Shown here in pieces: positions 7,452 to 18,130 of a DNA stretch of 64,000 nucleotides. The DNA is taken from the NCBI GenBank assembly GCA_024233495.1, contig JACKPM010000002.1, forward strand, positions 186,001-250,000, in the 5' to 3' direction. The notes under the pieces were generated by a model that saw only the letters and a list, made by a program, of their open reading frames with translations, made no database searches and was not told the DNA's origin. This DNA comes from Chlamydiales bacterium (GTDB lineage: Bacteria > Chlamydiota > Chlamydiia > Chlamydiales > JAAKFR01). Every line of letters starts with the position of its first letter. Within the stretch, counting starts at the first letter, position 1. Made by a program: the position numbers and the translations under genes.

Positions 7452-8378
7452 CCACTCATCAAACGACCATCCCCCTCGAAAAGAGCCTTGGATGCGATCT
7501 AAAAACCAAAGCTCATTGATCTGCTCAAAGCCTCCCTCAATGTCGAGGTTGAAACGCAAACATGTCTTTGGGATCGCGCATGCCTTTTGATAGTTGATCC
7601 CCAAACGAGACTCAAGACTCTCAACAACATGCCAGTATTTAGGGGAGTTCTTAATCGCTATCTCTCCACTTGTTGGGCCAAGGAATTCTTGAGTCGTTGT
7701 GAGGCGCGAACGCGCTTGGCTAGCGAGCAATCCGAAAAGAAAGCGTCCCTTGATATCGAGACATTCAGTCAGGCAGTAGTTGCCGTCAAGGGCGCCGCAA
7801 AGTCCAAGTGCCCAGGTGCACATATCAGGGCTTTGAGTCATAAGAAAACCTGCAGAATTGAGGTTTGCTTGCTCTTTAAGGTGGAGGTGCGCAAATTTTA
7901 TGCCACCTGAAAAAGCGGGCGTGAAGTGACAAAACGATGTGCTGTAAAGCTTGAAAAGGCCTACAATGTTGTAGTAGTGGTAGTCGCGGTCAAAGGTGAA
8001 ATTAATGGGATCATTGTTTGCAATTGTAGGGGTAGGTGAAAACCCAATAATGTCTGAGCCAGGGTCTACACGCCCTGCATCGTAGTAGCTATGGGAAAAA
8101 TTTGTGTACCATACAGAGATTTCATTGAGGCAGTTTGCAAAATGATATGCACCGGCAACGCGGTATGCTGAGTAGTATTGTTGCTTCTCTCCAAGCCTAG
8201 TCGCTGTGCCATCGACCGCTTGCAAATCATTTCGTCCATCCCAAATAAAGGCGTTTTGATCAAAGGAGGGTGTGAAATAGAGCCACTCTGCTGCAAAGCT
8301 GTATCCACAGCAAGTCTCACAGCACTCTTGTGCTAACAGAGGAGAAAAACAAAGAAGTAAGGAGAGCAGTTTTTTCAT
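7401..8378 (-). CDS. MOMP-like outer-membrane porin, copy 1
   Basis: A 325-aa protein with a signal peptide (MKKLLSLLLCFSPLLAQ), then a cysteine-rich mature start ECCETCCGYSFAAEWLYF, many alternating beta-strand stretches and a C-terminal aromatic residue in GPYLRMNLTY, the BAM recognition feature of outer-membrane barrels. The 'AEWLYF.PSFDQ' start marks the MOMP-like family of environmental chlamydiae. It is the most distal of three tandem paralogues transcribed after ppa. Its ATG lies one base after the stop of copy 2, with no room for a normal leader, so re-initiation is likely. Cysteine pairs suggest disulfide cross-linking. Confidence 0.85.
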   Translation of the reverse strand: MKKLLSLLLCFSPLLAQECCETCCGYSFAAEWLYFTPSFDQNAFIWDGRNDLQAVDGTATRLGEKQQYYSAYRVAGAYHFANCLNEISVWYTNFSHSYYDAGRVDPGSDIIGFSPTPTIANNDPINFTFDRDYHYYNIVGLFKLYSTSFCHFTPAFSGGIKFAHLHLKEQANLNSAGFLMTQSPDMCTWALGLCGALDGNYCLTECLDIKGRFLFGLLASQARSRLTTTQEFLGPTSGEIAIKNSPKYWHVVESLESRLGINYQKACAIPKTCLRFNLDIEGGFEQINELWFLDRIQGSFRGGWSFDEWSDFTLFGPYLRMNLTY

Positions 8379-8379
8379 A

Positions 8380-9378
8380 TCAGTAAGTTAGGTTAAGCCT
8401 CAAATAGGGGCCGTTTAAAGTGAAGTCGCTCCATTCATCCCAGGAAAGTCCACGATTAAAATCATAAATGCGATTGATAATCCGTCTCTCATTAAGGAAT
8501 TCATAGCCTCCTTCGATGTCCAAGTTTACGGCGTAGCAGCAAAGGGGAAGGAAGCACTCTTTATCTAAACTAAGGCCAATTCTGCTGTAGGTTGTTTGAA
8601 TAGAATGCCAGAGTTTCGGCGAATCTTTTACTACAAGTGTATTGGGCACTTGGTTTTGTCCAATATCATTATTTCCAGAGACTGTAAGTTTAGAGTGACT
8701 TTCACTGGCAAGCATGCCGATTTGAAAGCGGCCAATGATGTCCAAACATTTTGTAAGGCAGAAGACGGCATCAAAAGCGGCAAAGGGGCCAAGAGCCCAA
8801 GCGCGCATATCAGGTGTTACAAATTGATGAAGATTATCCCCGCCATCATAGTAGTTGGCATTCTCTTTGATGTGCAGGTGAATGAACTTCACTCCAGTGC
8901 TGAAACTCGGCATAAAACTGCAAAAATTTGAGCGGTAGAGTGTGTAGAGTCCTTCAATATTATAGTATTGGTAGTCGCGCTCAAAAGTTACATTTCCAGG
9001 AGCTGTAGTGTCTAAGACCGGACTAAGCGTCAAGCCTAGCATTTGATTGCCAATTGCGACATCAACTTTATCTTTGTAGGTGTTTGAAAAGTTGGAGTAG
9101 CGCGCTGTGAGCGCATTGATCTGGTTGCAAAAAAGATAGGAGGCCTCAAGTCGATAAGCAGAGTAATATTTTTGTTTTTCTCCTACGCGCTCAGACGTTA
9201 TGCTAAAAGGAGCAGCTGTGGGAATGCCGGGTGGTCCATCTACAATAAACTCACTTTGATCGAATGAGGGAGTGAGATAAAGCCACTCTGCACCAAAACT
9301 AAACCCACAGCACGGCTCACAACACTCTTGTGCAAAAAGTGGCAGTGCTAAAAACAGAAGAAGGGAGAGACGTTTCAT
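8380..9378 (-). CDS. MOMP-like outer-membrane porin, copy 2
   Basis: A 332-aa paralogue of the genes on either side: signal peptide MKRLSLLLFLALPLFAQ, mature N-terminus ECCEPCCGFSFGAEWLYLTP, the conserved FERDYQYYNIEGLYTLYRSN block around residue 130-150, and the C-terminus GPYLRLNLTY. Tandem duplication is plain from the shared ends with a more divergent middle, a pattern expected if the exposed loops are under selection. It starts one base after the stop of copy 3. Confidence 0.85.
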   Translation of the reverse strand: MKRLSLLLFLALPLFAQECCEPCCGFSFGAEWLYLTPSFDQSEFIVDGPPGIPTAAPFSITSERVGEKQKYYSAYRLEASYLFCNQINALTARYSNFSNTYKDKVDVAIGNQMLGLTLSPVLDTTAPGNVTFERDYQYYNIEGLYTLYRSNFCSFMPSFSTGVKFIHLHIKENANYYDGGDNLHQFVTPDMRAWALGPFAAFDAVFCLTKCLDIIGRFQIGMLASESHSKLTVSGNNDIGQNQVPNTLVVKDSPKLWHSIQTTYSRIGLSLDKECFLPLCCYAVNLDIEGGYEFLNERRIINRIYDFNRGLSWDEWSDFTLNGPYLRLNLTY

Positions 9379-9379
9379 A

Positions 9380-10387
9380 TTAGTAGCTTAAGTTTATCCT
9401 CATATAAGGGCCATTAAGAGTAAAATCAGACCAATTGTTCCATGAAAATCCATAGTCACCAGCCCCTTCTATAGGGAAGTAGATGCGGCTAATCATTCTC
9501 TCTTCCCTTAAAAATTCATATCCACCTTCAACTTCAATATTCATAAAGCTACGGCAAACTGGGAGACAGCACCTCTTTTCAAAATTTAGGCCAAGACGCC
9601 CTTCCATACTATTCATGACGCGCCATAACTTGGGAGAATTTTTTACTGAATAGCGAGACCCATTTTGGTTGGCTTGTGGGCCTCCAGAAGTTGTGGTTTT
9701 AGATAGGCTGTTATCAGCAAGCATTCCAAAAAGAAAGCGCGCTTTTAAGCCTATGCAGTGAATGAGGGGAAGACCTCCCTTTACCTGGGCGCACGGGCCA
9801 AGTGCCCATGCGCGCATATCGGGGTCAACAAATTGAAAAGCATTTGCATTATCGAAATTTGTAAAGTTACCGCGCTCTTTTATGTGAAGGTGGACAAATT
9901 TGACCCCGGCCGAGAAGGTTGTGTTTAAGCGACAAAAGAGTGTGCCAAAAATATCTGCAAGGCCGACGATGTTGTAATAACGGTAGTCACGCTCGAAAAA
10001 AACGCTTCCCGGGTTTGCCGTCAAAACTCCTTGAAAAGGAGCTCCTATGAGCTGAGTGCCTGGGTTCACAAAGACTTTGTCAGAGTAATCTTGATGAAAA
10101 TCAGTGAAGCGTGCTGTGAGGCCTTGAATGCAGCGGCAAAATTCATAAGAGGCTTCAATGCGATACGCAGAATAATATCTTTGCTTCTCGCCTATGCGGC
10201 TGGCACGCTTGCTAACGCCGCCATTTATTGTGTCTGAACCATCCCAGATAAAGGCGTTTTGGTCAAAAGAAGGCATGAAGTAGAGCCACTCTGCTGCAAC
10301 ACTCCAGGAGCAATCGGGCTCACAGAAGTAACTATCTTCTGCAAAAAGAGAGGCGGCTGCAAGAAGGACACAAAGAAATCTCTTCAT
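9380..10387 (-). CDS. MOMP-like outer-membrane porin, copy 3 (first in the array)
   Basis: A 335-aa paralogue with signal peptide MKRFLCVLLAAASLFAEDS, then CEPDCSWSVAAEWLYFMPSF, the conserved FERDYRYYNIVGLADIFGTL block and the C-terminus GPYMRINLSY. It is the promoter-proximal member of the array and lies 34 bases downstream of ppa on the same strand. Between them is a small palindrome (AAGTAGA/TCTACTT) that could be a weak terminator or attenuator. Confidence 0.85.
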   Translation of the reverse strand: MKRFLCVLLAAASLFAEDSYFCEPDCSWSVAAEWLYFMPSFDQNAFIWDGSDTINGGVSKRASRIGEKQRYYSAYRIEASYEFCRCIQGLTARFTDFHQDYSDKVFVNPGTQLIGAPFQGVLTANPGSVFFERDYRYYNIVGLADIFGTLFCRLNTTFSAGVKFVHLHIKERGNFTNFDNANAFQFVDPDMRAWALGPCAQVKGGLPLIHCIGLKARFLFGMLADNSLSKTTTSGGPQANQNGSRYSVKNSPKLWRVMNSMEGRLGLNFEKRCCLPVCRSFMNIEVEGGYEFLREERMISRIYFPIEGAGDYGFSWNNWSDFTLNGPYMRINLSY

Positions 10388-10421
10388 ATTTCACAATCTA
10401 TAAAGAGAAGTAGATTAAAGT

Positions 10422-11096
10422 CTACTTTTTATGTAGAAGTAGGCGGCGGCCTGGGAACTTATCGTCGTAGTCTTGTTGTGCAAGCTCGATGACGTGACGC
10501 GCCTCCTCTTTACCATAGATGCCCGCCACCTCAAGATGCCGCTCCTCACCATACAAATCTTTTGGTGACTCCTTGTAAGTCAAGAAGTAGTGCACAAGGC
10601 GGTCAATCAGGTTTTCGGGGCAATCTTTGATGTCATGAATCTTATTATAGACAAGATCATCCTTGAGAACAGCGATGATTTTGTCGTCAGCCTCATTGCC
10701 ATCAATGGCACGAATGCCGCCAATGGGCACTGCAGTCACCATAATGTCACCACGCAAGATCGGACGCTCTGTAAGAATGCAAACATCAAGCGGATCATCA
10801 TCGCCCAAAACGCCCTCGCGGCCGCTTTTTTCGCTGCAGTAGTCGCCTACACGCTTTCCTGCATACGTTTGCGGAATGAGACCATAGAGACTTGGGCAGT
10901 AGTTAGAATACTTTTGAGGGCGGTCAACTTTTAGAAGGCCCGAGTTTTTATCGAGTTCAAATTTAACTGTGTCCGTAGGAACAATTTCAATGTAACAATG
11001 TACCTGTTTCGGAGAGAGTTCGCCAATCGAGACGCCGTGCCATGGATGTGCTCTCGAAAAAAGATTAAGAAGTTCAAGGAAAGATTTTTCGGTCAT
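10422..11096 (-). CDS. ppa: Inorganic pyrophosphatase (family I)
   Basis: Hydrolyses pyrophosphate released by biosynthesis, in the cytosol. The metal-binding core DDDPLDVCIL (Asp99, 100, 101 and 104) is intact, as are the upstream VKFELDK segment and the PQTYAGKRVGDYCSE segment. At 224 aa it is a little longer than the 175-residue bacterial type, as in chlamydiae. It is divergent from leucine dehydrogenase, with about 100 bases between them. Confidence 0.93.
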   Translation of the reverse strand: MTEKSFLELLNLFSRAHPWHGVSIGELSPKQVHCYIEIVPTDTVKFELDKNSGLLKVDRPQKYSNYCPSLYGLIPQTYAGKRVGDYCSEKSGREGVLGDDDPLDVCILTERPILRGDIMVTAVPIGGIRAIDGNEADDKIIAVLKDDLVYNKIHDIKDCPENLIDRLVHYFLTYKESPKDLYGEERHLEVAGIYGKEEARHVIELAQQDYDDKFPGRRLLLHKK

Positions 11097-11139
11097 ATAG
11101 CTTGAGTTTAGGGGATGAGGGGTTTGAGAGTCAAGAGCG

Positions 11140-11168
11140 TTGACGGATTATAAAAAATGTGAGATAAT
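11140..11168 (+). promoter_or_regulatory. Sigma-70-like promoter of leucine dehydrogenase
   Basis: TTGACG (11140-11145), a 17-base spacer and GATAAT (11163-11168) match the housekeeping consensus at 10 of 12 positions. It lies 27 bases upstream of the ATG at 11196, and an AGGGG ribosome binding site lies between. Confidence 0.7.
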
Positions 11169-11195
11169 AAGCGCTCTTTTAAAGGGGTATGTATC

Positions 11196-12293
11196 ATGGG
11201 AAAAATTTCAAAACTTACATTCAAAGAGCTCGAAATCGAGGGTTACGAGCGTGTTGTTGAGGTGTTCAACGAATCTGTTGGCCTGCATGCCATCATCGCA
11301 GTCCACACAACAACTTTGGGACCTGCACTCGGTGGTATCCGTGTCTACCCCTATAAAACAATGGAAGAGGGGCTGACTGATGTGCTCCGCTTAGCAGATG
11401 GCATGTCGCGCAAAGCAGCAGTTGCCGGAACAGGAACCGGGGGAGGAAAAGCGGTAATTTTTGCTGACAGCCGTGCTCCTAAGTCTAAGGAACTTCTACA
11501 CGCCTTTGGGGAAGCTGTTAATGAATTCGGGGGAAGCTACATCTGTGCTGAAGATGTGGGAATGAGAGTGGAAGATGTTGCTGTGATTCACGAAGTGACT
11601 GAATCTGTTGTAGGCCTTCCTGAGACAAGTGGGAATCCCTCACTTTTCACAGCTTGGGGTACGTTCCGCGGTGTGCAAGCAGTGTGTGAACAAATTTTTG
11701 GAAATCAGAGTGTTGGGGGAAAGGTTGTTGCAATTCAAGGTCTTGGATCTGTTGGGCTAGAGCTCGCAAAGCATCTCTTCTGGGGTGGAGCTGAGCTCAT
11801 TGTCGCTGATATCAATGCAGAAGCTGTAGCGTATGCGGTGAAGCATCTGGGAGCGCGGGCTGTCTCTGTTGACGAAATTTTGACTGTAGAGTGTGACATT
11901 TTGGCGCCATGCGCGCTTGGTGGTATTCTTGACAAAGAGACAATTCCTCAACTGAGATGTAAGGGAATTGCAGGAGCAACCAACAACCAGCTTTTGACTC
12001 CAGAAGATGGGGATCTTCTTTTTGAACGGGGTATTTTGTATGCACCTGACTATGTGATCAACTCCGGTGGTTTGCTCAATGTGCTAGAGGAGATCACACC
12101 GCAGGGGTATAATCCTGTTGTGGCGCGCAACAAGGTGGACGGCATCTTTGACGTGTTGATGCGTATCTTCAACATTTCAAAGGAGCGTGGCATGGCGACA
12201 AACCGTGTCGCAGATGAGATTGCGATTCAAAACTTAAAACACGGCATTGGAAAGCGCACAGAAAAAGTTGTTTTCCATTCTAAAATAAGTTAG
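11196..12293 (+). CDS. ldh: Leucine (amino-acid) dehydrogenase
   Basis: An NAD-dependent enzyme of the Glu/Leu/Phe/Val dehydrogenase superfamily, deaminating branched-chain amino acids to 2-oxo acids. At 365 aa it is the length of LeuDH. The catalytic region GTGTGGGKAVIF holds Lys85, substrate-binding Lys73 is in MSRKAAV, and the Rossmann motif GLGSVG is near residue 185. It is a CT773-type gene. The following gene starts ten bases after its stop, with no cysQ-type gene between as I recall for C. trachomatis. Which amino acid is preferred cannot be read from the sequence. Confidence 0.9.
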   Translation: MGKISKLTFKELEIEGYERVVEVFNESVGLHAIIAVHTTTLGPALGGIRVYPYKTMEEGLTDVLRLADGMSRKAAVAGTGTGGGKAVIFADSRAPKSKELLHAFGEAVNEFGGSYICAEDVGMRVEDVAVIHEVTESVVGLPETSGNPSLFTAWGTFRGVQAVCEQIFGNQSVGGKVVAIQGLGSVGLELAKHLFWGGAELIVADINAEAVAYAVKHLGARAVSVDEILTVECDILAPCALGGILDKETIPQLRCKGIAGATNNQLLTPEDGDLLFERGILYAPDYVINSGGLLNVLEEITPQGYNPVVARNKVDGIFDVLMRIFNISKERGMATNRVADEIAIQNLKHGIGKRTEKVVFHSKIS

Positions 12294-12302
12294 TATTTTG
12301 CC

Positions 12303-14960
12303 GTGGTCACCTTTGTTCTTTTTTTGTTCGGCTGGGTTCTTCGCCTACGCTACAAAATTCGTGTAAAAGGACTCGATAGTGTGAGATCGAGGCAGGGAGT
12401 TATTTTCCTTGCCAATCACCCTGCTGAGGTTGACCCAATTATTCTCACGACACTTCTTTGGGGAAAATATAAGACACATCCTGTTGCTGCCGATTTTGTC
12501 TTTCATATTCCAGGGGTTCGTTGGTGCGTTGCAAAAATAGGGACGATCCCTATCCCTGGCTTTGATTTGACGACAAATAGCTTCAAGAAGCGGCGTATCG
12601 AAAAGACGTATGAGACGATTTCTGATCTTTTGAAGAGGGGAGAGAACATTTTGGTTTACCCTTCGGGCATCTTAAAAACGTCTGCAAGAGAGTCTTTAGG
12701 GGGGGCGTCAGGAACATTTGAGATTTTACAACGTGCTCCTGAAGCTAAGGTTGTGCTTGTGCGCACGACAGGGTTGTGGGGAAGCATATTTTCAAAAGCC
12801 GTGACAGGGAAGCGCCCGGATTTGGTGGAGTGCTTTGTAAAAGGCTTTAAGGTGCTTTTGAAAAACCTCTTCTTGTTTACCCCAAGGCGGGAAGTCACCA
12901 TTGAGTTCAAAGAGGTGTCAGATAGCTTCCCACGAAAAGGGGAGCGACAAGAGATTAATCAATACATGGAGACGTGGTTCAATGCGCAAGGAGAAGAGCC
13001 TTTGAAGCTTGTCTCGTTTGCTTTTTGGAAAAAGGAGTTTCCCGCTTTAGCAAAGCGTCCAAAAGAGCGGAAGTTTTTGCTCTCTGCTGTGCCACAAGAT
13101 GTGCAAGATCGAGTGCTCCAAGAGGTTTCTAACCTTTCGAAGATTCCGGTAAAAAGTTTGAGCCCAGAGCAAAATTTTGCGCAAGATTTGGGGCTAGACT
13201 CTCTTGATAAGTCGCAGCTCGCACTCGTTTTGAAGGAGCAGTTTGGTGTGAATCAGCTCAACTCAGCTGACTTAACAACAATTGAAAGCATGATGGCGTA
13301 TGCAGCGCACCTTAAGCAGGGAAGCGCTGAAGAGGAGAAAGCTCAGGACAAGAAGAGTTTGTGGGGACTTGAGAAGGATCGCCCCGACCCTGTCTATCCC
13401 GAAAGTGAAACATTGATTGAAGGCTTTTTAGAAGCGGCTGATAGGATGGGGAAATATTTGGCTGCTGCTGATCTCATGTCTGGAGAAGTTACCTATAGCC
13501 GATTGAAGCTAGGTGTGATTCTCTTTGCTCTCTATTTAAAGGATCTACCTGGTGATAAGGTGGGAGTGATGCTGCCTGCTTCTATTGCTGTGGATGTGGC
13601 GATGCTTGCGTGCCAGCTAGCTGGCAAGGTACCGGTGATGATCAACTGGACGCTGGGAGAGCGCAACTTAAAATCGATTATAGAGCAGACGGGCATTCAA
13701 GCAACGCTTAGCTCATGGAAATTTTTAGATCGCTTGTCTAATACGGAGTTAGGGCCACTCAACGACCAACTTATATTGCTTGAAGAGGTCCGTTTTTCCT
13801 TCTCATTGAAAACAAAATTGCGCGCCATGATGCTCGCAAAGCGCAACGCAAAGAGTGTGCTGCGTATTTTCGATGCACGTAAATTAAAGAAAGATAATCT
13901 GGCAGTGATTTTATTCACAAGTGGAACTGAAAGTTATCCAAAAGGAGTGCCTCTCTCCCATCACAACGTGATGGAGAATCAGCGTGCTGCAGCGAAGCTT
14001 ATCTCTTTAACGAAAGATGATGTGATGTTTGGCATACTTCCTCCCTTCCACTCGTTTGGTTTTTCTGTGACAGGGATGTTGCCACTCGTATCTGGATTGC
14101 GTGTTGCGTACTGCCCCAATCCAACAAATGGACGGCAAATTGCCTATGGCATTGAGCATTGGAAGGGGACTCTTTTTTGCAGCGCTCCCACATTTTTAAA
14201 GACCCTTTTACGCGTTTCAAAAAAAGCTCAGCTGCGCACACTGCGCCTTGTGGTGACAGGAGCTGAACGCACTCCAGAAGAGCTCTTTGCTCAGATGCGT
14301 GAGCTCAATCCTAAAACCCAAATGATCGAGGGATATGGTATTACAGAGTGTGCACCTATTTTAACGCTTAACCGCCCTGGCTCACTCGCAAAAGGAGTGG
14401 GTCTTGCCCTTCCAGGGGTAGAGTTGCTGATCGTTCATCCAGATACTTTAGAGACAAAGCCTCAAGGAGAGAGCGGTTTGATTCTCGCTGCAGGTCCAAA
14501 TATTTTCTCGGGCTATTTAGGTGGTGAAAAGTCTCCATTTCTAGAGAAAGATGGGCGGACGTGGTATGAGACGGGAGATCTCGGCTCTCTTGATAAAGCG
14601 GGTCATCTCACCATTGAGGGGAGGCTGAAGCGCTTTGTGAAAATTGGGGGAGAGATGGTGAGTCTTACCATGATGGAAGAGGTATTGCAAGAGACAGCAA
14701 GCAAAGCTGGTTGGAAAACAGCAAAAGATGCACCCTCATTTGCTGTCGTTGCAGTTGAAAATGGAGAGGACAAAAGCTCCATTCATCTCTTTACTGTTTG
14801 TGAAGTCTCTGCTGAAGAGGTGAACCGCACTTTGCGTGACCAAGGTATGAGCAATCTTATCAAAGTGCAAAGTGTCCAACATTTATATACCATTCCTCTC
14901 CTTGGGACGGGAAAGGTAAACTATCGAGAACTGACCCAAAAACTGAAAAACACTGTTTAA
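12303..14960 (+). CDS. Acyltransferase-ACP-acyl-activating enzyme fusion (PlsC + ACP-like + Aas)
   Basis: An 885-aa three-part protein. Residues 1-220 form a PlsC/LPLAT acyltransferase with the HxxxxD motif at His39-Asp44 (NHPAEVD) and a hydrophobic N-terminus, so membrane associated. Residues 262-335 resemble an acyl carrier domain with the phosphopantetheine serine Ser300 in GLDSLDKSQ. Residues 355-885 are an AMP-binding acyl-activating enzyme with FTSGTESYPKG (538-548) and a YGITECAP motif. E. coli Aas has the outer two domains only. The inserted carrier domain suggests acyl-AMP, then tethered acyl-ACP, then phospholipid in one chain, fitting scavenging of host fatty acids. It starts at a GTG ten bases after ldh. 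Confidence 0.88.
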   Translation: MVTFVLFLFGWVLRLRYKIRVKGLDSVRSRQGVIFLANHPAEVDPIILTTLLWGKYKTHPVAADFVFHIPGVRWCVAKIGTIPIPGFDLTTNSFKKRRIEKTYETISDLLKRGENILVYPSGILKTSARESLGGASGTFEILQRAPEAKVVLVRTTGLWGSIFSKAVTGKRPDLVECFVKGFKVLLKNLFLFTPRREVTIEFKEVSDSFPRKGERQEINQYMETWFNAQGEEPLKLVSFAFWKKEFPALAKRPKERKFLLSAVPQDVQDRVLQEVSNLSKIPVKSLSPEQNFAQDLGLDSLDKSQLALVLKEQFGVNQLNSADLTTIESMMAYAAHLKQGSAEEEKAQDKKSLWGLEKDRPDPVYPESETLIEGFLEAADRMGKYLAAADLMSGEVTYSRLKLGVILFALYLKDLPGDKVGVMLPASIAVDVAMLACQLAGKVPVMINWTLGERNLKSIIEQTGIQATLSSWKFLDRLSNTELGPLNDQLILLEEVRFSFSLKTKLRAMMLAKRNAKSVLRIFDARKLKKDNLAVILFTSGTESYPKGVPLSHHNVMENQRAAAKLISLTKDDVMFGILPPFHSFGFSVTGMLPLVSGLRVAYCPNPTNGRQIAYGIEHWKGTLFCSAPTFLKTLLRVSKKAQLRTLRLVVTGAERTPEELFAQMRELNPKTQMIEGYGITECAPILTLNRPGSLAKGVGLALPGVELLIVHPDTLETKPQGESGLILAAGPNIFSGYLGGEKSPFLEKDGRTWYETGDLGSLDKAGHLTIEGRLKRFVKIGGEMVSLTMMEEVLQETASKAGWKTAKDAPSFAVVAVENGEDKSSIHLFTVCEVSAEEVNRTLRDQGMSNLIKVQSVQHLYTIPLLGTGKVNYRELTQKLKNTV

Positions 14961-14961
14961 A

Positions 14962-16383
14962 ATGGAATCTTTACCCTTCCCCAAACTTCCCCTTGTCTTG
15001 CATAACACGGAAAAGCGCATTAAAGAGCGCTTTAAGCCCAAGAAGGACAATCATGTGACGATGTACACATGTGGTCCAACAGTCTACCACTATGCACACA
15101 TCGGAAATTTTCGAACGTATGTATTCGAAGATATTTTACGCCGTACGTTCAAATTTTTTGGCTTCCAGGTGGAGCAGGCGATGAATATTACCGATGTTGA
15201 TGACAAGACGATTCGAGGAGCGATGGAGAGTAACGTCTCTCTAAAAGAGTACATCCAGCCCTATATGAATGCCTTTTTTGCCGATATTCAAAGTTTAGGA
15301 ATTGAGCGGGCTGAGCACTATCCGTGTGCAACTGACTACATTCGGCATATGATCGACTTCATTCAGAAACTGATCGACAAAGATGTTGCCTACAAAAGTC
15401 ATGATGGGAGCGTCTACTTTGCTATTGATAAGTGCCCCAACTATGGCCGCCTTTCTCATCTAAAACTGGACGATTTGAAGGTAGGACGGATTGAAAATGA
15501 TGAGTATGAGAAGGAGAACATTGGGGATTTCGTCTTGTGGAAAGGGTATGACGAAGCGCGTGATGGCACCATTTATTGGGATAGCCCATTTGGTAAGGGG
15601 CGGCCTGGTTGGCATCTAGAGTGTTCTACAATGGCGATGCATCTTTTGGGCGACACCATCGATATCCATGTGGGCGCTGTCGACAATATCTTCCCCCATC
15701 ATGAAAATGAGATTGCGCAGTCGGAGTGTTTAAGTTGCAAAGAGTTTGTACGGCACTGGATTCATTCTGAACATCTCATTGTGAATGGAAAGAAGATGTC
15801 AAAAAGTTTGGGCAATTTCTATACGCTGCGTGATCTTCTGGACAAAGGGTATAAAGGGCTTGAAGTGCGCTACATGTTGATGCATACGCACTACCGCACA
15901 CAACTCAACTTCACTTTTGAGGGGATGGAAGCAGCGCGCACCTCGCTCACACGCCTCAATGACTTTGTGCTCCGCTGCCAGGAAAAGGCGTCTAAAGAAA
16001 AGGCGACTGGCTGCTGCCATGCGGTTTTGGAGAAGGGTATCCAGGATTTTTGTGAGGCAATTGCGGATGACCTTAATATTTCTGTTGCCCTTGCAGCGCT
16101 CTTTGATTTGATGCGCGAGGTAAACTCCATGATGGAAAAAATGAGTGGGGGAGATGCGGAGCACGTGCTCTTTGTGCTGCAACAGTTCAACCGCGTTTTG
16201 GGCGTGCTCTCCTTTGAGCAAACAGAGGGGCCTCCACCTTTTCTAATCGAAATGCTGGATGCGCGCAACGCAGCGCGTGCAGCGAAAGATTGGGCAAAGT
16301 CAGACCAGCTGCGGGACGAAATCGCCGCAAATGGCTACATCATCGAAGACACCCCCGCCGGCGCCCGCCTCAAAAAGAAATAA
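14962..16383 (+). CDS. cysS: Cysteinyl-tRNA synthetase
   Basis: A class I aminoacyl-tRNA synthetase of 473 aa. The HIGH motif is HIGN (residues 46-49) preceded by zinc ligand Cys37 in YTCGPTVY, and KMSKS near residue 277 is intact. The GWHLECS and GAVDNIFPHHENEIAQSE zinc and substrate segments are present. It begins one base after the acyltransferase fusion. Its TAA lies inside the first copy of a 15-bp direct repeat. Confidence 0.96.
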   Translation: MESLPFPKLPLVLHNTEKRIKERFKPKKDNHVTMYTCGPTVYHYAHIGNFRTYVFEDILRRTFKFFGFQVEQAMNITDVDDKTIRGAMESNVSLKEYIQPYMNAFFADIQSLGIERAEHYPCATDYIRHMIDFIQKLIDKDVAYKSHDGSVYFAIDKCPNYGRLSHLKLDDLKVGRIENDEYEKENIGDFVLWKGYDEARDGTIYWDSPFGKGRPGWHLECSTMAMHLLGDTIDIHVGAVDNIFPHHENEIAQSECLSCKEFVRHWIHSEHLIVNGKKMSKSLGNFYTLRDLLDKGYKGLEVRYMLMHTHYRTQLNFTFEGMEAARTSLTRLNDFVLRCQEKASKEKATGCCHAVLEKGIQDFCEAIADDLNISVALAALFDLMREVNSMMEKMSGGDAEHVLFVLQQFNRVLGVLSFEQTEGPPPFLIEMLDARNAARAAKDWAKSDQLRDEIAANGYIIEDTPAGARLKKK

Positions 16384-16458
16384 CGCTGCGACATTGTTGA
16401 ATAAGTCGAGTTTTGAGGGCCTTTTGGCTGATTTTGCACAGTCTAACGCTGCGACATT
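16381..16458. repeat. 15-bp direct repeat pair between cysS and lysS
   Basis: TAACGCTGCGACATT occurs at 16381-16395, including the cysS stop, and again at 16444-16458, just before the lysS stop. Between them is CCTTTTGGCTGATTTTGCA, whose core CTTTTGGCTGATTTT recurs in the inverted repeat at 28281. The pair looks like the footprint of a small insertion or a deletion junction between two convergent genes. Confidence 0.75.
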
Positions 16459-16460
16459 AT

Positions 16461-18116
<1,656 letters not shown>

Positions 18117-18130
<14 letters not shown>

